Shown: positions 53,923-63,444 of the stretch, in pieces | Layout of the letters: each line of letters starts with the position of its first letter | How positions within the stretch are numbered: the first letter of the stretch is position 1 | Source: Endozoicomonas sp. Mp262 | GTDB taxonomy: Bacteria > Pseudomonadota > Gammaproteobacteria > Pseudomonadales > Endozoicomonadaceae | Assembly (NCBI RefSeq): GCF_025643335.1 | Contig: NZ_CP092489.1 | Coordinates: forward strand, 691,501-755,500 | DNA length: 64,000 bases | Direction: 5' to 3' | The notes under the pieces: generated by a model | Seen by the model: only the letters and a program-made list of their open reading frames with translations | The model's database searches: none | What the model was told of the DNA's origin: nothing | Position numbers and translations under genes: made by a program

Positions 53923-55362
53923 ATGATTGAATCACAAAAAATAAACCCAAATAAAGCCGCACAAAATACCCTGGGAGCTGCCCGGCAACAGGCTGATGAG
54001 CTTCATCGGCAGGGGCGGCACCGTGAGGCTGCGGCGGTTTATCAAAAGTACTTATTGTTAAATCCCGCTGATGCCGGAGCCTGGCTTAATCTTGGGGTTT
54101 CCCTCAGAACCATGAAGCAATTTGTGGCATCCGCTGCACATTATCACCGTTCACTGGCTATCCGTCCTGATGACGGGGGAGCCTATAGTAATTTGGGTAA
54201 TGTGCTGAGGGATATGGATCGTATCGAAGAGGCCATAGCTGCTCATGAAAAAGCGGTAAGCCTTGATCCGGAGAATAGCAGCTACCGCTATAACTATGCC
54301 ATGTCCTTGAGGGATGCCCGGCGATTTAAAGAGGCGCTGAAGCAGCTGGAAATCTGCCTGGAAAGCTGCACTGAGCCAAAATACAGTAGACAGTGGGCGA
54401 AGCTTGAATTTGACCGATCTCTGGTACTCCTTTATCTCGGTCAATTTAAAAAAGGCTGGGAGGCTTATGAATCCCGGTGGTACACAGGGGATCTACCCGA
54501 TCGGCTTGAGTGTTTTCCTTGCTGGACAGGAGAGGCCCTGACCAATAGAAAACTGCTCCTGTTTGCAGAACAGGGTTTTGGGGACAGTATCCTTGCTGCC
54601 CGGTTTTTACCCTGGTTACGGGAGAAAAAAGCCCGCAATGGGCATATTACCCTGGTCTGCCGCCAGCCTTTGCACCGGTTGTTTGATGCACTGCCTGTAG
54701 ATGAAATGATGACTATTGAAACCCTTAACCAACAGCTACAAAAAGGTGAGGCGGATTACGATTACCAGGGGTCAATGATGAGCTTGCCGGGACTCTATGG
54801 GGCCAGCTTGAGAAAACTACCCCCTCCCGCCCATCTGACCATTCCAGCCCAGGCCCGGGAAAAGTTTTCCTGGTTGAAACGAAGTTTTCAGGGCAAGTTG
54901 AAGGTAGGGGTTGTCTGGTCAGGCTCCATAACCTTTGCTGCCAATAGTAAAAGGGCGGTATCTCTGGAACGTTTTATTGATTTGGCAATGATTCCCGGTG
55001 TTCAGCTTTTCAGTTTGCAAAAGGGACCTAAGGAGCATGACCTTGCCAGTCACTGCGCTCTTCCCTTGATAGTGGACCTGGGTAGCCAGGTCAATGATTT
55101 TGCCGAGACGGCCGCAGCCATTGATGCTTTGGATGTGGTGGTGATGACCGATAGTTCCGTGGCTCACCTGACGGCCAGCCTGAATAAGCCGGTCATTAAC
55201 CTGCTAAATTACAAGCCTTACTGGCTCTATTTCCCGGAAGGAGAGCGTACCCCCTGGTATCCCAGCATGAGATGTATTTGGCAAACCACCTCCGGGGAGT
55301 GGGATGATGTATTCAAGCGGGTAAAGGTCATCCTGGGTTCATGGCTGGAAAACGCTGATTAG
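53923..55362 (+). CDS. TPR protein with GT-B glycosyltransferase-like domain
   Basis: 479 residues. Residues about 18-190 are tetratricopeptide repeats (HREAAAVYQKYLLLNPADAGAWLNLGVSL; PDDGGAYSNLGNVLRDMDRIEEAIAAHEKAVSLDPEN). The C-terminal domain begins RKLLLFAEQGFGDSILAARFLPWL and has KVGVVWSGS and VVVMTDSSVAHLTASLNKPVINLL, as in SPINDLY/OGT-like and heptosyltransferase-like GT-B proteins. No membrane segment. Likely a cytosolic glycosyltransferase acting on protein or glycan. The tail region SLNKPVINLLNYKPYWLYFPEGERTPWYPSMR is typical of this family. Confidence 0.85.
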   Translation: MIESQKINPNKAAQNTLGAARQQADELHRQGRHREAAAVYQKYLLLNPADAGAWLNLGVSLRTMKQFVASAAHYHRSLAIRPDDGGAYSNLGNVLRDMDRIEEAIAAHEKAVSLDPENSSYRYNYAMSLRDARRFKEALKQLEICLESCTEPKYSRQWAKLEFDRSLVLLYLGQFKKGWEAYESRWYTGDLPDRLECFPCWTGEALTNRKLLLFAEQGFGDSILAARFLPWLREKKARNGHITLVCRQPLHRLFDALPVDEMMTIETLNQQLQKGEADYDYQGSMMSLPGLYGASLRKLPPPAHLTIPAQAREKFSWLKRSFQGKLKVGVVWSGSITFAANSKRAVSLERFIDLAMIPGVQLFSLQKGPKEHDLASHCALPLIVDLGSQVNDFAETAAAIDALDVVVMTDSSVAHLTASLNKPVINLLNYKPYWLYFPEGERTPWYPSMRCIWQTTSGEWDDVFKRVKVILGSWLENAD

Positions 55363-55808
55363 AATAAGTGCCGCCAAGCGTTAATCGACATACTGCTCTT
55401 ACTGAGTGCTCCCCTTCTGATTTTTTGTCAGGTATAGCCCCTCAGCTCTTAGCCGATAGAGTACTAATTGGCAGGATATAGAGTAAATAAATGTAGAGGA
55501 GTTCTGGTGCCGTCACTGTGGGCAGCCGGGATAGATCATGTCAATAAAGCTGCTTATTTTGCTACCGGGTAATATCATTTGGTAATTTTATTCAAATAGC
55601 TTGATTTTTCATACGCATAAACCGCAGTCGCAAAAAAGCACACAGGTTCTTATTTCTTTCTACAATAGATGCCAATAACAAACAAAACTTGTCATGGGTA
55701 TGGTTTATTCTGGCTAATACATAGCCAGTGGGTCAACTGGATGGCGAAAAGGGTCATTTTGGGCTTTTTAACAAAGCATTCAGGTTAGTTATAACTATGG
55801 TTTAGGTA
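55363..55808. other. Intergenic region before the transporter gene
   Basis: 446 bases without a convincing gene. No tRNA or riboswitch was recognised. A promoter for the transporter gene must lie here. Confidence 0.45.
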
Positions 55809-57137
55809 ATGCTTGGAATTTTTAAATCTGCCGAAGCGATCCCAGCCATCACTCATCGTGATGAGGTGGATCAGCGTTATAAATACTGGCGTATTCACAT
55901 CATGATAGTGATGTATGTTGGTTATGCCACATTCTATTTTACCCGTAAAAGTTTTAACTTCGCTATGCCAGCCATGATCACTGATCTTGGGCTGGATAAA
56001 GCAGATATAGGTATTTTAGCCACTCTTTTTTATATTATTTACGGATGCTCGAAGTTTCTCTCTGGTGTAATCAGTGATCGCTCAAATCCCCGTTTTTTTA
56101 TGGGCATTGGCCTTATTGCCACAGGGTTTACCAATATCTTCTTTGGGCTATCTTCATCCGTATTGGCTTTTGCAGCGTTGTGGAGCCTGAATGCTTTTTT
56201 CCAGGGGTGGGGGTGGCCACCTTGCTCGAAGCTGCTTAATTTTTGGTATTCCCGTTCAGAACGGGGGTTGTGGTGGTCAATATGGAATACGGCCCACAAT
56301 GTTGGAGGCGCCTTAATTCCATTATTGGTAGGATTCTGCGCCCTGCATTTTGGTTGGCGTTATGGTCTTATTGTGCCCGGCCTTCTGGCTATTATGGTGG
56401 GGCTGGTTCTGTGCTGGCGGCTGAGGGATACACCAGGAACCATGGGGTTGCCATCTATCGGCCAGTGGCGCAATGATGAGCTGGAAATGAAGTATGAAAA
56501 TAATTCACGGGGGCTGAAAACCCGGGAGATATTGAAGTGCTTTGTACTAACGAATAAGTTGATCTGGCTTTTAGCCCTGTCTTCAGTACTGGTTTATATA
56601 GTGCGTACCGCTATTAATGACTGGGGCAATCTTTATCTGATAGAAGTCCATGGTTATAACCTGGTTTCTGCCAATTCCGCAGTGACCTTTTTTGAAATAG
56701 GTGGTTTTTTGGGGTCCCTGGCTGCCGGCTGGGGGTCGGATAAATTCTTTCAGGGAGACCGGGGTCCCATGAATTTTATATTCTCCCTGGGCGTTTTAGC
56801 GTCAGCTATGATTTTATGGATTCAACCGTCATCTTCCTACATTGTCGAAGCGGGATGCTTTTTTAGTTTGGGATTTTTTGTTTTTGGACCCCAGATGTTG
56901 TTGGGAATGGCGGCTGCCGAATGCTCCCATAAAGAAGCGGCAGGAGCAGCAACCGGATTTATTGGTTTGTTTGCCTATATTGGCGCCGCACTGGCAGGTT
57001 ATCCCGTTGCCAAGGTACTTGAACTGTTCCACTGGCCTGGATTTTTTATGGTGATTACAGTGGCAGCGGCTATCACGGGATTGTTGCTTTTGCCGTTTGT
57101 TACTTCAAGGAAGGTTAGGGGATACGAGGCAGTGTAG
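55809..57137 (+). CDS. Organophosphate:phosphate antiporter family (UhpT/GlpT/UhpC-like)
   Basis: 442 residues, 12 predicted membrane segments, MFS. The N-terminal block YKYWRIHIMIVMYVGYATFYFTRKSFNFAMPAMITDLGL is characteristic of UhpC/GlpT/UhpT proteins, as are SGVISDRSNPRFFMGIGL, FQGWGWPPCSKLLNFWY and WSIWNTAHNVGGALIPLL. Such proteins exchange phosphate for hexose-6-phosphate, glycerol-3-phosphate or phosphoglycerate. An intracellular or host-associated lifestyle would use it to take host sugar phosphates; that is inference. The specific substrate cannot be read. Confidence 0.85.
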   Translation: MLGIFKSAEAIPAITHRDEVDQRYKYWRIHIMIVMYVGYATFYFTRKSFNFAMPAMITDLGLDKADIGILATLFYIIYGCSKFLSGVISDRSNPRFFMGIGLIATGFTNIFFGLSSSVLAFAALWSLNAFFQGWGWPPCSKLLNFWYSRSERGLWWSIWNTAHNVGGALIPLLVGFCALHFGWRYGLIVPGLLAIMVGLVLCWRLRDTPGTMGLPSIGQWRNDELEMKYENNSRGLKTREILKCFVLTNKLIWLLALSSVLVYIVRTAINDWGNLYLIEVHGYNLVSANSAVTFFEIGGFLGSLAAGWGSDKFFQGDRGPMNFIFSLGVLASAMILWIQPSSSYIVEAGCFFSLGFFVFGPQMLLGMAAAECSHKEAAGAATGFIGLFAYIGAALAGYPVAKVLELFHWPGFFMVITVAAAITGLLLLPFVTSRKVRGYEAV

Positions 57138-57241
57138 CTTGGTTTTATATAAGCTGAGGGGCTTTGGGTAAGAAGTATATTGGCTGACCTGCTTATTCTT
57201 TTTCTTGATATGAGTGCTTATTGTTTAGTTTATAATTAACG

Positions 57242-58231
57242 ATGATTTTAGTAAAATACCTAAAGTGGTTGTTTGTTATGAAATATATAAACCTGAGTCC
57301 CTATATCCTGAATTCTTTTTCTGAGTTTTTTTTTCGAAGACTTTTATCTCGGTGGTTAACCTTTACGTTAAGTTTAACCATGGGTTTTTGTGGTTTTTCT
57401 TATGGGGTTATGACAAGCGAGCGCGAAGATGGTATTACATATCATTACAGTGATAAAGTTAGTGATGAATTTCGTGTAAAAGTAAAAAGCTTGGTTAGAG
57501 TGCCATTTGCTAAAGCTTTAGATAAAGAACAGAGTTCTTCAGTTGCGCAATCAACGGATTTGATGAAATCCCTTGTCAGGGCCTTACAGGAAGCCAGGTT
57601 GGATGTGTATATTTATTTTAATCCAAGAGAGGGTGAAATTGATGAACGTACAAGGGGTGAAGCTGTAAAAGGTTATGTATTTTACGAGTCAGAATTGGGT
57701 CTCAATTTATCTGAGGAAGGTGAATTTGATCGTCAAGACAATGGTATTAAAAGAACGGGGTATGGAATTGAAAATGATAAGTCATATGCGCAAATGGTAA
57801 AAATGATGGGAGAAACGGTAGAGCAGCCAGTGAAATATGTAAATCTGGTTAGCCCCATTAGAATATTTGTAGATATGTTGAAAAAAGCTTTGTTCTCTAT
57901 GGGTGATGGAGGGGGGGAAGGATTGAAATTTGAGAGCTTGTTAAGCCCATTTAGAGTTATGGGTATGAGTAAGGAGCAGTTTGCTGATGAAGCATGCCTT
58001 ATCTTTTTTATTGTCTATCAGCTTGGTTTGTCTGATCTTTTGTCTGGATATGCGTCAATGTTACCAGGTATATTCCAAGATCTTAAAGATATAGTTAATG
58101 AAGGGTTTGGTATATTTGATCAGCAAGGACAACAAAATTTTAAACAGTTGACAGCAGAGTTACATACTATGTTAGGTGATGTTGGTTTTCCTATAGAAAA
58201 AACTCCGAAGGTTTTTTTTGAGGTTTTTTGA
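57242..58231 (+). CDS. Hypothetical protein, possibly exported
   Basis: 329 residues, AT-rich. The N-terminal part (about residues 30-57, FFRRLLSRWLTFTLSLTMGFCGFSYG) could be a signal or anchor segment. ATG 57278 is an alternative start. The remainder is mixed, with acidic and charged stretches (YIYFNPREGEIDERTRGEAVKGYVFYE), an amphipathic helix (LVSPIRIFVDMLKKALFSM) and LSDLLSGYASMLPGIFQDLKDIV. Lone gene between a transporter and radD. Not recognised. Confidence 0.5.
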   Translation: MILVKYLKWLFVMKYINLSPYILNSFSEFFFRRLLSRWLTFTLSLTMGFCGFSYGVMTSEREDGITYHYSDKVSDEFRVKVKSLVRVPFAKALDKEQSSSVAQSTDLMKSLVRALQEARLDVYIYFNPREGEIDERTRGEAVKGYVFYESELGLNLSEEGEFDRQDNGIKRTGYGIENDKSYAQMVKMMGETVEQPVKYVNLVSPIRIFVDMLKKALFSMGDGGGEGLKFESLLSPFRVMGMSKEQFADEACLIFFIVYQLGLSDLLSGYASMLPGIFQDLKDIVNEGFGIFDQQGQQNFKQLTAELHTMLGDVGFPIEKTPKVFFEVF

Positions 58232-58379
58232 TTTAAATAAAAATAATTAAGTGTCAGTGATATAGAGAAAGCTGGTTTTTATTTTACGCTAATGTGTGAT
58301 TTCAACTTTGAGACCTTGCGGTTTTTAAATTTTATTGATAAACAATTAAAATTATTTTCTTGTACCTGCTTTAATCAAT

Positions 58380-60158
58380 ATGACCTACCAACTCCGCCCC
58401 TACCAAAAACAAGCCGTTAACCGTGTTATAAGCCATTTTCGTAAATCCAGTGCTCCGGCGGTTGTGGTTTTGCCTACCGGAGCAGGGAAAAGTCTGGTGA
58501 TTAGTGAGTTGGCCCGGCTGGCAAGGGGGCGGGTGCTGGTACTTGCCCATGTGAAGGAGCTGGTGGAACAAAATCATAGCAAGTATGAAAGTTATGAGTT
58601 GCAGGCTTCTGTTTTTAGTGCAGGACTGGGGAGAAAGGAAGCCACAGAACAGGTTGTATTTGGCAGTGTACAGTCAGTTTGCAGAAATCTGGATCAGTTT
58701 CAGGATGATCGCTTTACCTTACTGGTTATTGATGAGTGCCACCGGGTCTCTTTGGAAAAAAACTCCAGCTACCATAAAGTCATTGGTCATTTGCGGGACT
58801 TAAATCCTTCTTTAAAAATCCTTGGGCTAACAGCAACACCCTACCGTTTGGGGATGGGATGGTTGTATCAATATCATTGCCCTGGCACAGGGAAACACTC
58901 AGTACGTGCTGATGAAGAACGATTCTTCAGGGACTGTATTTTCGAACTGCCGCTGTCCTATATGATTGACAACAGCTATCTCACCCCTGCCAATGTAATG
59001 GATGCACCGGTAGCTTTTTATGACTTTAGCCAGTTGGATCGGGACCGTTATGGGCGTTATAGCGAAAATGACTTAAATCAATTGTTGCAGGGAAAGGGTC
59101 GGGCAACCCGGCAGATTATTACTCAAGTCATTAAAGAGTCTGAACACCGGCAAGGGATTATGGTGTTTGCTGCAACTGTTGAACATGCTAAAGAAATCTA
59201 TTCCTACTTGCCTGAAGGGGAAGCAGGGCTTGTTATTGGTGATACCCAGGTCAGTGAACGCAATACCATTATTCAGGACTTTAAGGCGAAGTCCCTTAAG
59301 TATCTTGTGAATGTTTCGGTTCTCACTACAGGGTTTGATGCACCTCATGTTGATCTTATCGCCATTCTTCGGCCCACAGAATCCGTGAGTCTGTATCAGC
59401 AAATAGTGGGTAGGGGGTTACGGTTAAGCGAAGGTAAAAAAGAGTGCCTGGTTATGGATTTTGCCGGCAATCGCTATGACTTATTCAGCCCTGAGATCGG
59501 TGCTCCCAGGCCAGACTCTGAAACTGTGCCAGTCACTGTGCCATGCCCGGTCTGCGATTTTGCCAATACCTTTTGGGGAGTGGTGGATCAGGAGGGTGAT
59601 TTGGTCGAGCACTATGGGCGGCGATGTAAAGGCATTGAAGACTATGAGGGCATCCGGAAGCAATGTGATTTTCGTTACCGGTTCAAGGAGTGTGACCAGT
59701 GCGCAGCAGAAAATGATATTGCTGCCCGTCAATGTCATGGTTGTGGAAAAACATTGGTTGATCCTGACAATAAATTGCGCGAGGCCCTGAATCTTAAAAA
59801 CTGCATGGTCATCCGTTGCTCAGGCATGACTTTGGAAGAGAGCCAGAGTAAACAGGGGGATTCAAGAATAAAAATCACCTATTACGATGAAGATGGTGCT
59901 GAACTCAAAGAGTTTTTCCGTTTGGATACGCCATCCCAGCAGGGAGCGTTTTACCACCATTTTGGCAAGCATGCGTTGATAAATCGCGGTGAATCTTTTC
60001 GAGCGACTTCAGTGGCGGCGGTTGTTGCCCAGTCAAAAAAATTCAGAAGGCCGGATTTTGTCATTGCTCATCGTGATCGTGCCAGGCATTACTGGCAAAT
60101 CCAGGAAAAAATCTTTGACTATCAAGGCTGTTTTCGGGTTGCAGAGGATGCCGGGTAG
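58380..60158 (+). CDS. radD: DEAD/DEAH-box helicase RadD (YejH)
   Basis: RadD acts in recombinational DNA repair. 592 residues, near E. coli length. Motif I is VVLPTGAGKSLVI, motif II is LLVIDECHRVS (DECH), motif III LGLTATPYRLG, motif VI QIVGRGLRLSEGKKECLVMDFAG. The C-terminal region has the zinc-type cysteines CPVCDF and CDQC...CHGCGK. The N-terminal YQLRPYQKQAVNRVISHF is the Q-motif region. Monocistronic. Confidence 0.9.
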   Translation: MTYQLRPYQKQAVNRVISHFRKSSAPAVVVLPTGAGKSLVISELARLARGRVLVLAHVKELVEQNHSKYESYELQASVFSAGLGRKEATEQVVFGSVQSVCRNLDQFQDDRFTLLVIDECHRVSLEKNSSYHKVIGHLRDLNPSLKILGLTATPYRLGMGWLYQYHCPGTGKHSVRADEERFFRDCIFELPLSYMIDNSYLTPANVMDAPVAFYDFSQLDRDRYGRYSENDLNQLLQGKGRATRQIITQVIKESEHRQGIMVFAATVEHAKEIYSYLPEGEAGLVIGDTQVSERNTIIQDFKAKSLKYLVNVSVLTTGFDAPHVDLIAILRPTESVSLYQQIVGRGLRLSEGKKECLVMDFAGNRYDLFSPEIGAPRPDSETVPVTVPCPVCDFANTFWGVVDQEGDLVEHYGRRCKGIEDYEGIRKQCDFRYRFKECDQCAAENDIAARQCHGCGKTLVDPDNKLREALNLKNCMVIRCSGMTLEESQSKQGDSRIKITYYDEDGAELKEFFRLDTPSQQGAFYHHFGKHALINRGESFRATSVAAVVAQSKKFRRPDFVIAHRDRARHYWQIQEKIFDYQGCFRVAEDAG

Positions 60159-60262
60159 ACTTTAGTCGTAGGGTTAGATGTGCTGACCTTACTGTCAGTG
60201 AATCTGTTGGTAAAAAGGGGCATTCTTGCTAACTAGTTGTCAATTACAAGGATGTACCCCCT

Positions 60263-61207
60263 ATGAATTATAAGAAGCAGTTAATTCAGCAGTTGGAAGT
60301 TGTCAGCCATCAAGAGCTAAAAGATAAAATTGGTATGCTTGCAGGCCCTCAGTCCTGTAGTGCCCATATTGAGCTGGAACTGGAAATTACCAGTAGCCAG
60401 AAGCTTTCGTCAGAGCAAAGGCAGGAATTGCTGGGTTTGCTCTTTATTCGATCTTTACGTTGTGGTGTTCTTTCCTACCAACATCTGATAGCTCGGATAG
60501 ACAGTCTTATTGTGCCTGTTGCTGCCAGGCAAGCCCTGACTCAAATAATGGAATCACTCAAAGGCGATCATGGTTATTTCGTGGATCAGGTTCGCAGTAT
60601 GGTTTACTCACTGTTTGCAGCACCATCCACGGATTCGGAAGATCTGAAGCACTTGGCAGCCTGGATTCGAACCCATCCTGCCTTGATGCCTGAAGAGAGG
60701 GAGTCATTATCTAACTCGACTGAGCTACGGGCTATAGTGCACGAACTCGCAGCTGAAGGGGAATCCTGTGCCGTTTCAGAATTAGCCCAGTCCAGGAATC
60801 GATGGTATATACAGGCTATTTCAGAGTCAGAGAGTCTTGACGAGCTGGATCATATCCAGAAATCTATTTTGGCAGATACCCTTCCCCGGATTTGGAAAAC
60901 GGGGCTGAATAGTTTACTGGAACATGCAGGGGAAAGCCTTGAGCGTGATGGAGCCGTTAAGGTCGGCGAGTGTATCACCCGTATGATTCAAACTGCCGTG
61001 CTAGCCTGCCGTTTGAATGCCAGTATGGGGCCGATGCCGGATTATGCCGGTTATATTGATCAGATTACCCATTGGTTTTTCGGGTTTATTAACTCACCTA
61101 TAGTGCGCGATATGTTAGAGCTGGAAGCAGAAAAAGCCAGAAATGACATAGGCTCAATGCAACAACCTTCACTTAAAACAAGGTCTTTAATGGTTTTTAG
61201 TATTTAA
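60263..61207 (+). CDS. Hypothetical protein, all-helical
   Basis: 314 residues, no signal peptide or membrane segment. Mostly amphipathic helices (LIQQLEVVSHQELKDKIGML; LSSEQRQELLGLLFIRSL; ESESLDELDHIQKSILADTLPRIWKTGLNSLLEHAGESLERDG). No family recognised. It is followed by a dispersed repeat element. A start at 60263 has a modest upstream AAGGA. Confidence 0.55.
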   Translation: MNYKKQLIQQLEVVSHQELKDKIGMLAGPQSCSAHIELELEITSSQKLSSEQRQELLGLLFIRSLRCGVLSYQHLIARIDSLIVPVAARQALTQIMESLKGDHGYFVDQVRSMVYSLFAAPSTDSEDLKHLAAWIRTHPALMPEERESLSNSTELRAIVHELAAEGESCAVSELAQSRNRWYIQAISESESLDELDHIQKSILADTLPRIWKTGLNSLLEHAGESLERDGAVKVGECITRMIQTAVLACRLNASMGPMPDYAGYIDQITHWFFGFINSPIVRDMLELEAEKARNDIGSMQQPSLKTRSLMVFSI

Positions 61208-61240
61208 TGTCAGCTCGAACAATAAAAATATGACATAGAT

Positions 61241-61498
61241 TCGTTCCCAGGCTCCAGCCTGGGAATGCATACCTCTCCAAGCCGTAACAGTCAGAGATAT
61301 CCGTGTGCATTCCCAGCGAGGAGAGGTTGTCGCAAAAGTTATTTTTATTAACCACGGAGACACAAAGACACAGAGAAAAGCGTTTTTTTATCATTTTTGC
61401 TCCTGATAAGGGACAAAACAAGAAAACTTTGTGCCTCTGTGTCTTTGTGGTTAAAACAAAGCATACTTTTGCGACAACCTCAGGACGCTGGGAACGAG
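61241..61498. repeat. Nested palindromic element, TGTCGCGAAA family (copy 5)
   Basis: Left arm TCGTTCCCAGGCTCCAGCCT then GAGGAGAGGTTGTCGCAAAA; right arm TTTTGCGACAACCTCAGGAC and GGGAACGAG. The inner arms TTAACCACGGAGACACAAAG (61349) and CTCTGTGTCTTTGTGGTTAA (61435) match copies 1, 2 and 4. This copy has an additional CATTCCCAGC segment near its left end and lies between two unrelated genes. Confidence 0.8.
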
Positions 61499-61569
61499 GG
61501 GGTTAAACATCATTGAAATGATGGACTAGAATCATCTGAATAAAAAATTCATAAAAGGTCTGTGATTCC

Positions 61570-62193
61570 ATGGGAAAAGCAAATCAACCGCCTGGATATA
61601 ACCTTGGCTTTCTGCCCTATGAGTGGTTAAAGCCGGTTTTTTCTTTACTAATGGCCGTTTGTTTTTTAGCGGCTTTCCCTGCCTATGGGTTGCAGAGCAA
61701 TGAGGCCCTTGCCATTTTTAACCTGATCGATAAACGGCTCGGCTATATGAAAGATGTTGCAGCATACAAAGCCCGGAATCATAGCCCCGTGGAGGATCTC
61801 CAAAGAGAGTGGGCAGTCATCAAAAGTTCAAGGGAGCAGGCAGAAAGGCTGGGGCTTGATCCCGATAGTATTGAGCATTTTTTTGAAGCTCAAATCAGTG
61901 CCGCTAAAGCCATACAGTACCGTTATCGTGCGGATTGGCTATCAAGCCCTCTTCCTGCGGATTATAAACCCGCTGATTTGATAACTGTGATCCGTCCGGC
62001 ATTGATGGAGTTAGGAAACGATCTCCTGATATCCATCAAGCAGTTTCTAAAACGTGGTTATTCTTTTTCACCGACCCAGGAAAAGTTATTTGTAAAGACT
62101 ATTGCCACTGCCCGGTTAAGTCAGGCAGACAAGGTAAAACTTTATCGGGGACTATCAGAGATCAAGCTAACAGGTGTGGATAAGAAGGGATAG
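61570..62193 (+). CDS. Exported AroQ-type chorismate mutase
   Basis: 207 residues. A hydrophobic N-terminus (WLKPVFSLLMAVCFLAAFPAYG) resembles a signal peptide. The mature part matches gamma-class AroQ mutases: IFNLIDKRLGYMKDVAAYKARNHSPVEDLQREWAVIKSSREQAERLGLDPDSIEHFFEAQISAAKAIQYRYRADW, carrying the Arg, Lys and Glu residues of the active site. Conversion of chorismate to prephenate normally happens in the cytosol; secreted forms occur in host-associated bacteria. Role here inferred. Confidence 0.8.
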   Translation: MGKANQPPGYNLGFLPYEWLKPVFSLLMAVCFLAAFPAYGLQSNEALAIFNLIDKRLGYMKDVAAYKARNHSPVEDLQREWAVIKSSREQAERLGLDPDSIEHFFEAQISAAKAIQYRYRADWLSSPLPADYKPADLITVIRPALMELGNDLLISIKQFLKRGYSFSPTQEKLFVKTIATARLSQADKVKLYRGLSEIKLTGVDKKG

Positions 62194-62250
62194 GGGATAG
62201 GGAATAGGCTATTCCCTATCAGTTAGGACTGTATATCAATAAAAATTTAA

Positions 62251-63444
62251 TTATTGAGCAGTTGCCCGATTCCCTGCTGGTGCCAGTTGCAGACGAAAGA
62301 TCATCACAACCAGAAGGGTCAGGACGCAAAGTACTGCTGCCAGGGGAACCTGGTTTTGCATAGGCATGCTGGACGATACCAGGGTCACGACACCCGCTCC
62401 GAGGTTTTGCATACCACCCAATACAGCACCGGCGACGCCTGCATTGTTGGGTAAAGGTTCTAAAGCGGCCGTTGTCGCAGTAGGAAAGACCAGACCCCCG
62501 CCCAGGAAGTACAATGTAGCCGGTATAAGCACAACCGGAATATTGAGGTAACCCATCAGGCCAGCCAGTAGCATGCTCAGGGAGCCAAGGATTAGCATGG
62601 CAATACCCAGGCCAATGATTGTCTCAAGGCCATGCTTTTTAGCCAGCCTGCCAGCCAGCCAAGAACCGGCAAGATAACCCGGGATTGGCAAGACAAACAA
62701 GATGCTAATCAGCTTTGGATCAAGCCCCATTAAGTCACCGAATAATACACCAGCCGCTGCTTCAAAAACGGCGACTCCGGCGAAGGTAGCAACCAGGGTA
62801 ATCATAAATCCGTTGAACTGACCGTGGCTGAACACATATTTGTAGCTGGCCAGAGCACTCATTCGAGGTCCATCCTTGTGCTGGTGGGTTTCCTTGAAAC
62901 CTGTTAATACCAGAAGCCAGACCAGTACGCCGAAACCTGTGAGAAACCAGAAGCAGGCTTGCCAGCCAAAGGTTGAGGCGATAATGCCTCCCAGCATTGG
63001 CGCAATCAGGGGGCTGAAGATCAATGCCATACTGATGTAGCTATTGGCTTTTTGCAGATTCAGGCCGCTGTAAAGGTCGCGCATAACGGTACGGGACATG
63101 ACGCCTCCGACGCCGGTTCCCAGCCCCTGAATAAAACTGCCAAGCAGAAGCAGCTCGAAGCTCTGGGCTATGCTGGCAGTTAATGAGCCTGCAACAAATA
63201 CCATCAAGCCAACCAGCATTAAAGGTTTGCGGCCATACCGGTCGGATAAAGGACCATAGATAAACTGCGAGAAACCGTAAGGAATAAGGTACATGGCCAT
63301 TACAGCCTGAATTCGTATAGGTTCTACGGCAAGGTCGGCAGCCATTTGCGACATTGCGGGTACATAAATAGTGTTTGTTAGCTGTCCACAGGCAGTCAGA
63401 ACCACTAAAACAAATAGTACCTGAAAGAAACCCTGTTGCTTCAT
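62251..63444 (-). CDS. Bcr/CflA family drug resistance transporter
   Basis: 397 residues from ATG 63444 (MKQQGFFQVLFVLVVLTACGQLTNTIYVPAM); the frame runs further upstream to 63603 but that stretch is not family-like. 12 membrane segments, MFS. Family motifs: FIYGPLSDRYGRKPLMLVGLMVFVAGS, IQGLGTGVGGVMSRTVMRDLY, and FGWQACFWFLTGFGVLVW. Likely a proton-driven exporter. Not regulated by any recognisable neighbour. Confidence 0.88.
   Translation of the reverse strand: MKQQGFFQVLFVLVVLTACGQLTNTIYVPAMSQMAADLAVEPIRIQAVMAMYLIPYGFSQFIYGPLSDRYGRKPLMLVGLMVFVAGSLTASIAQSFELLLLGSFIQGLGTGVGGVMSRTVMRDLYSGLNLQKANSYISMALIFSPLIAPMLGGIIASTFGWQACFWFLTGFGVLVWLLVLTGFKETHQHKDGPRMSALASYKYVFSHGQFNGFMITLVATFAGVAVFEAAAGVLFGDLMGLDPKLISILFVLPIPGYLAGSWLAGRLAKKHGLETIIGLGIAMLILGSLSMLLAGLMGYLNIPVVLIPATLYFLGGGLVFPTATTAALEPLPNNAGVAGAVLGGMQNLGAGVVTLVSSSMPMQNQVPLAAVLCVLTLLVVMIFRLQLAPAGNRATAQ

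Noticed and set aside
55363-55808. tRNA or riboswitch in this gap
   Set aside because: No cloverleaf, T-loop sequence or known aptamer pattern could be found by eye.
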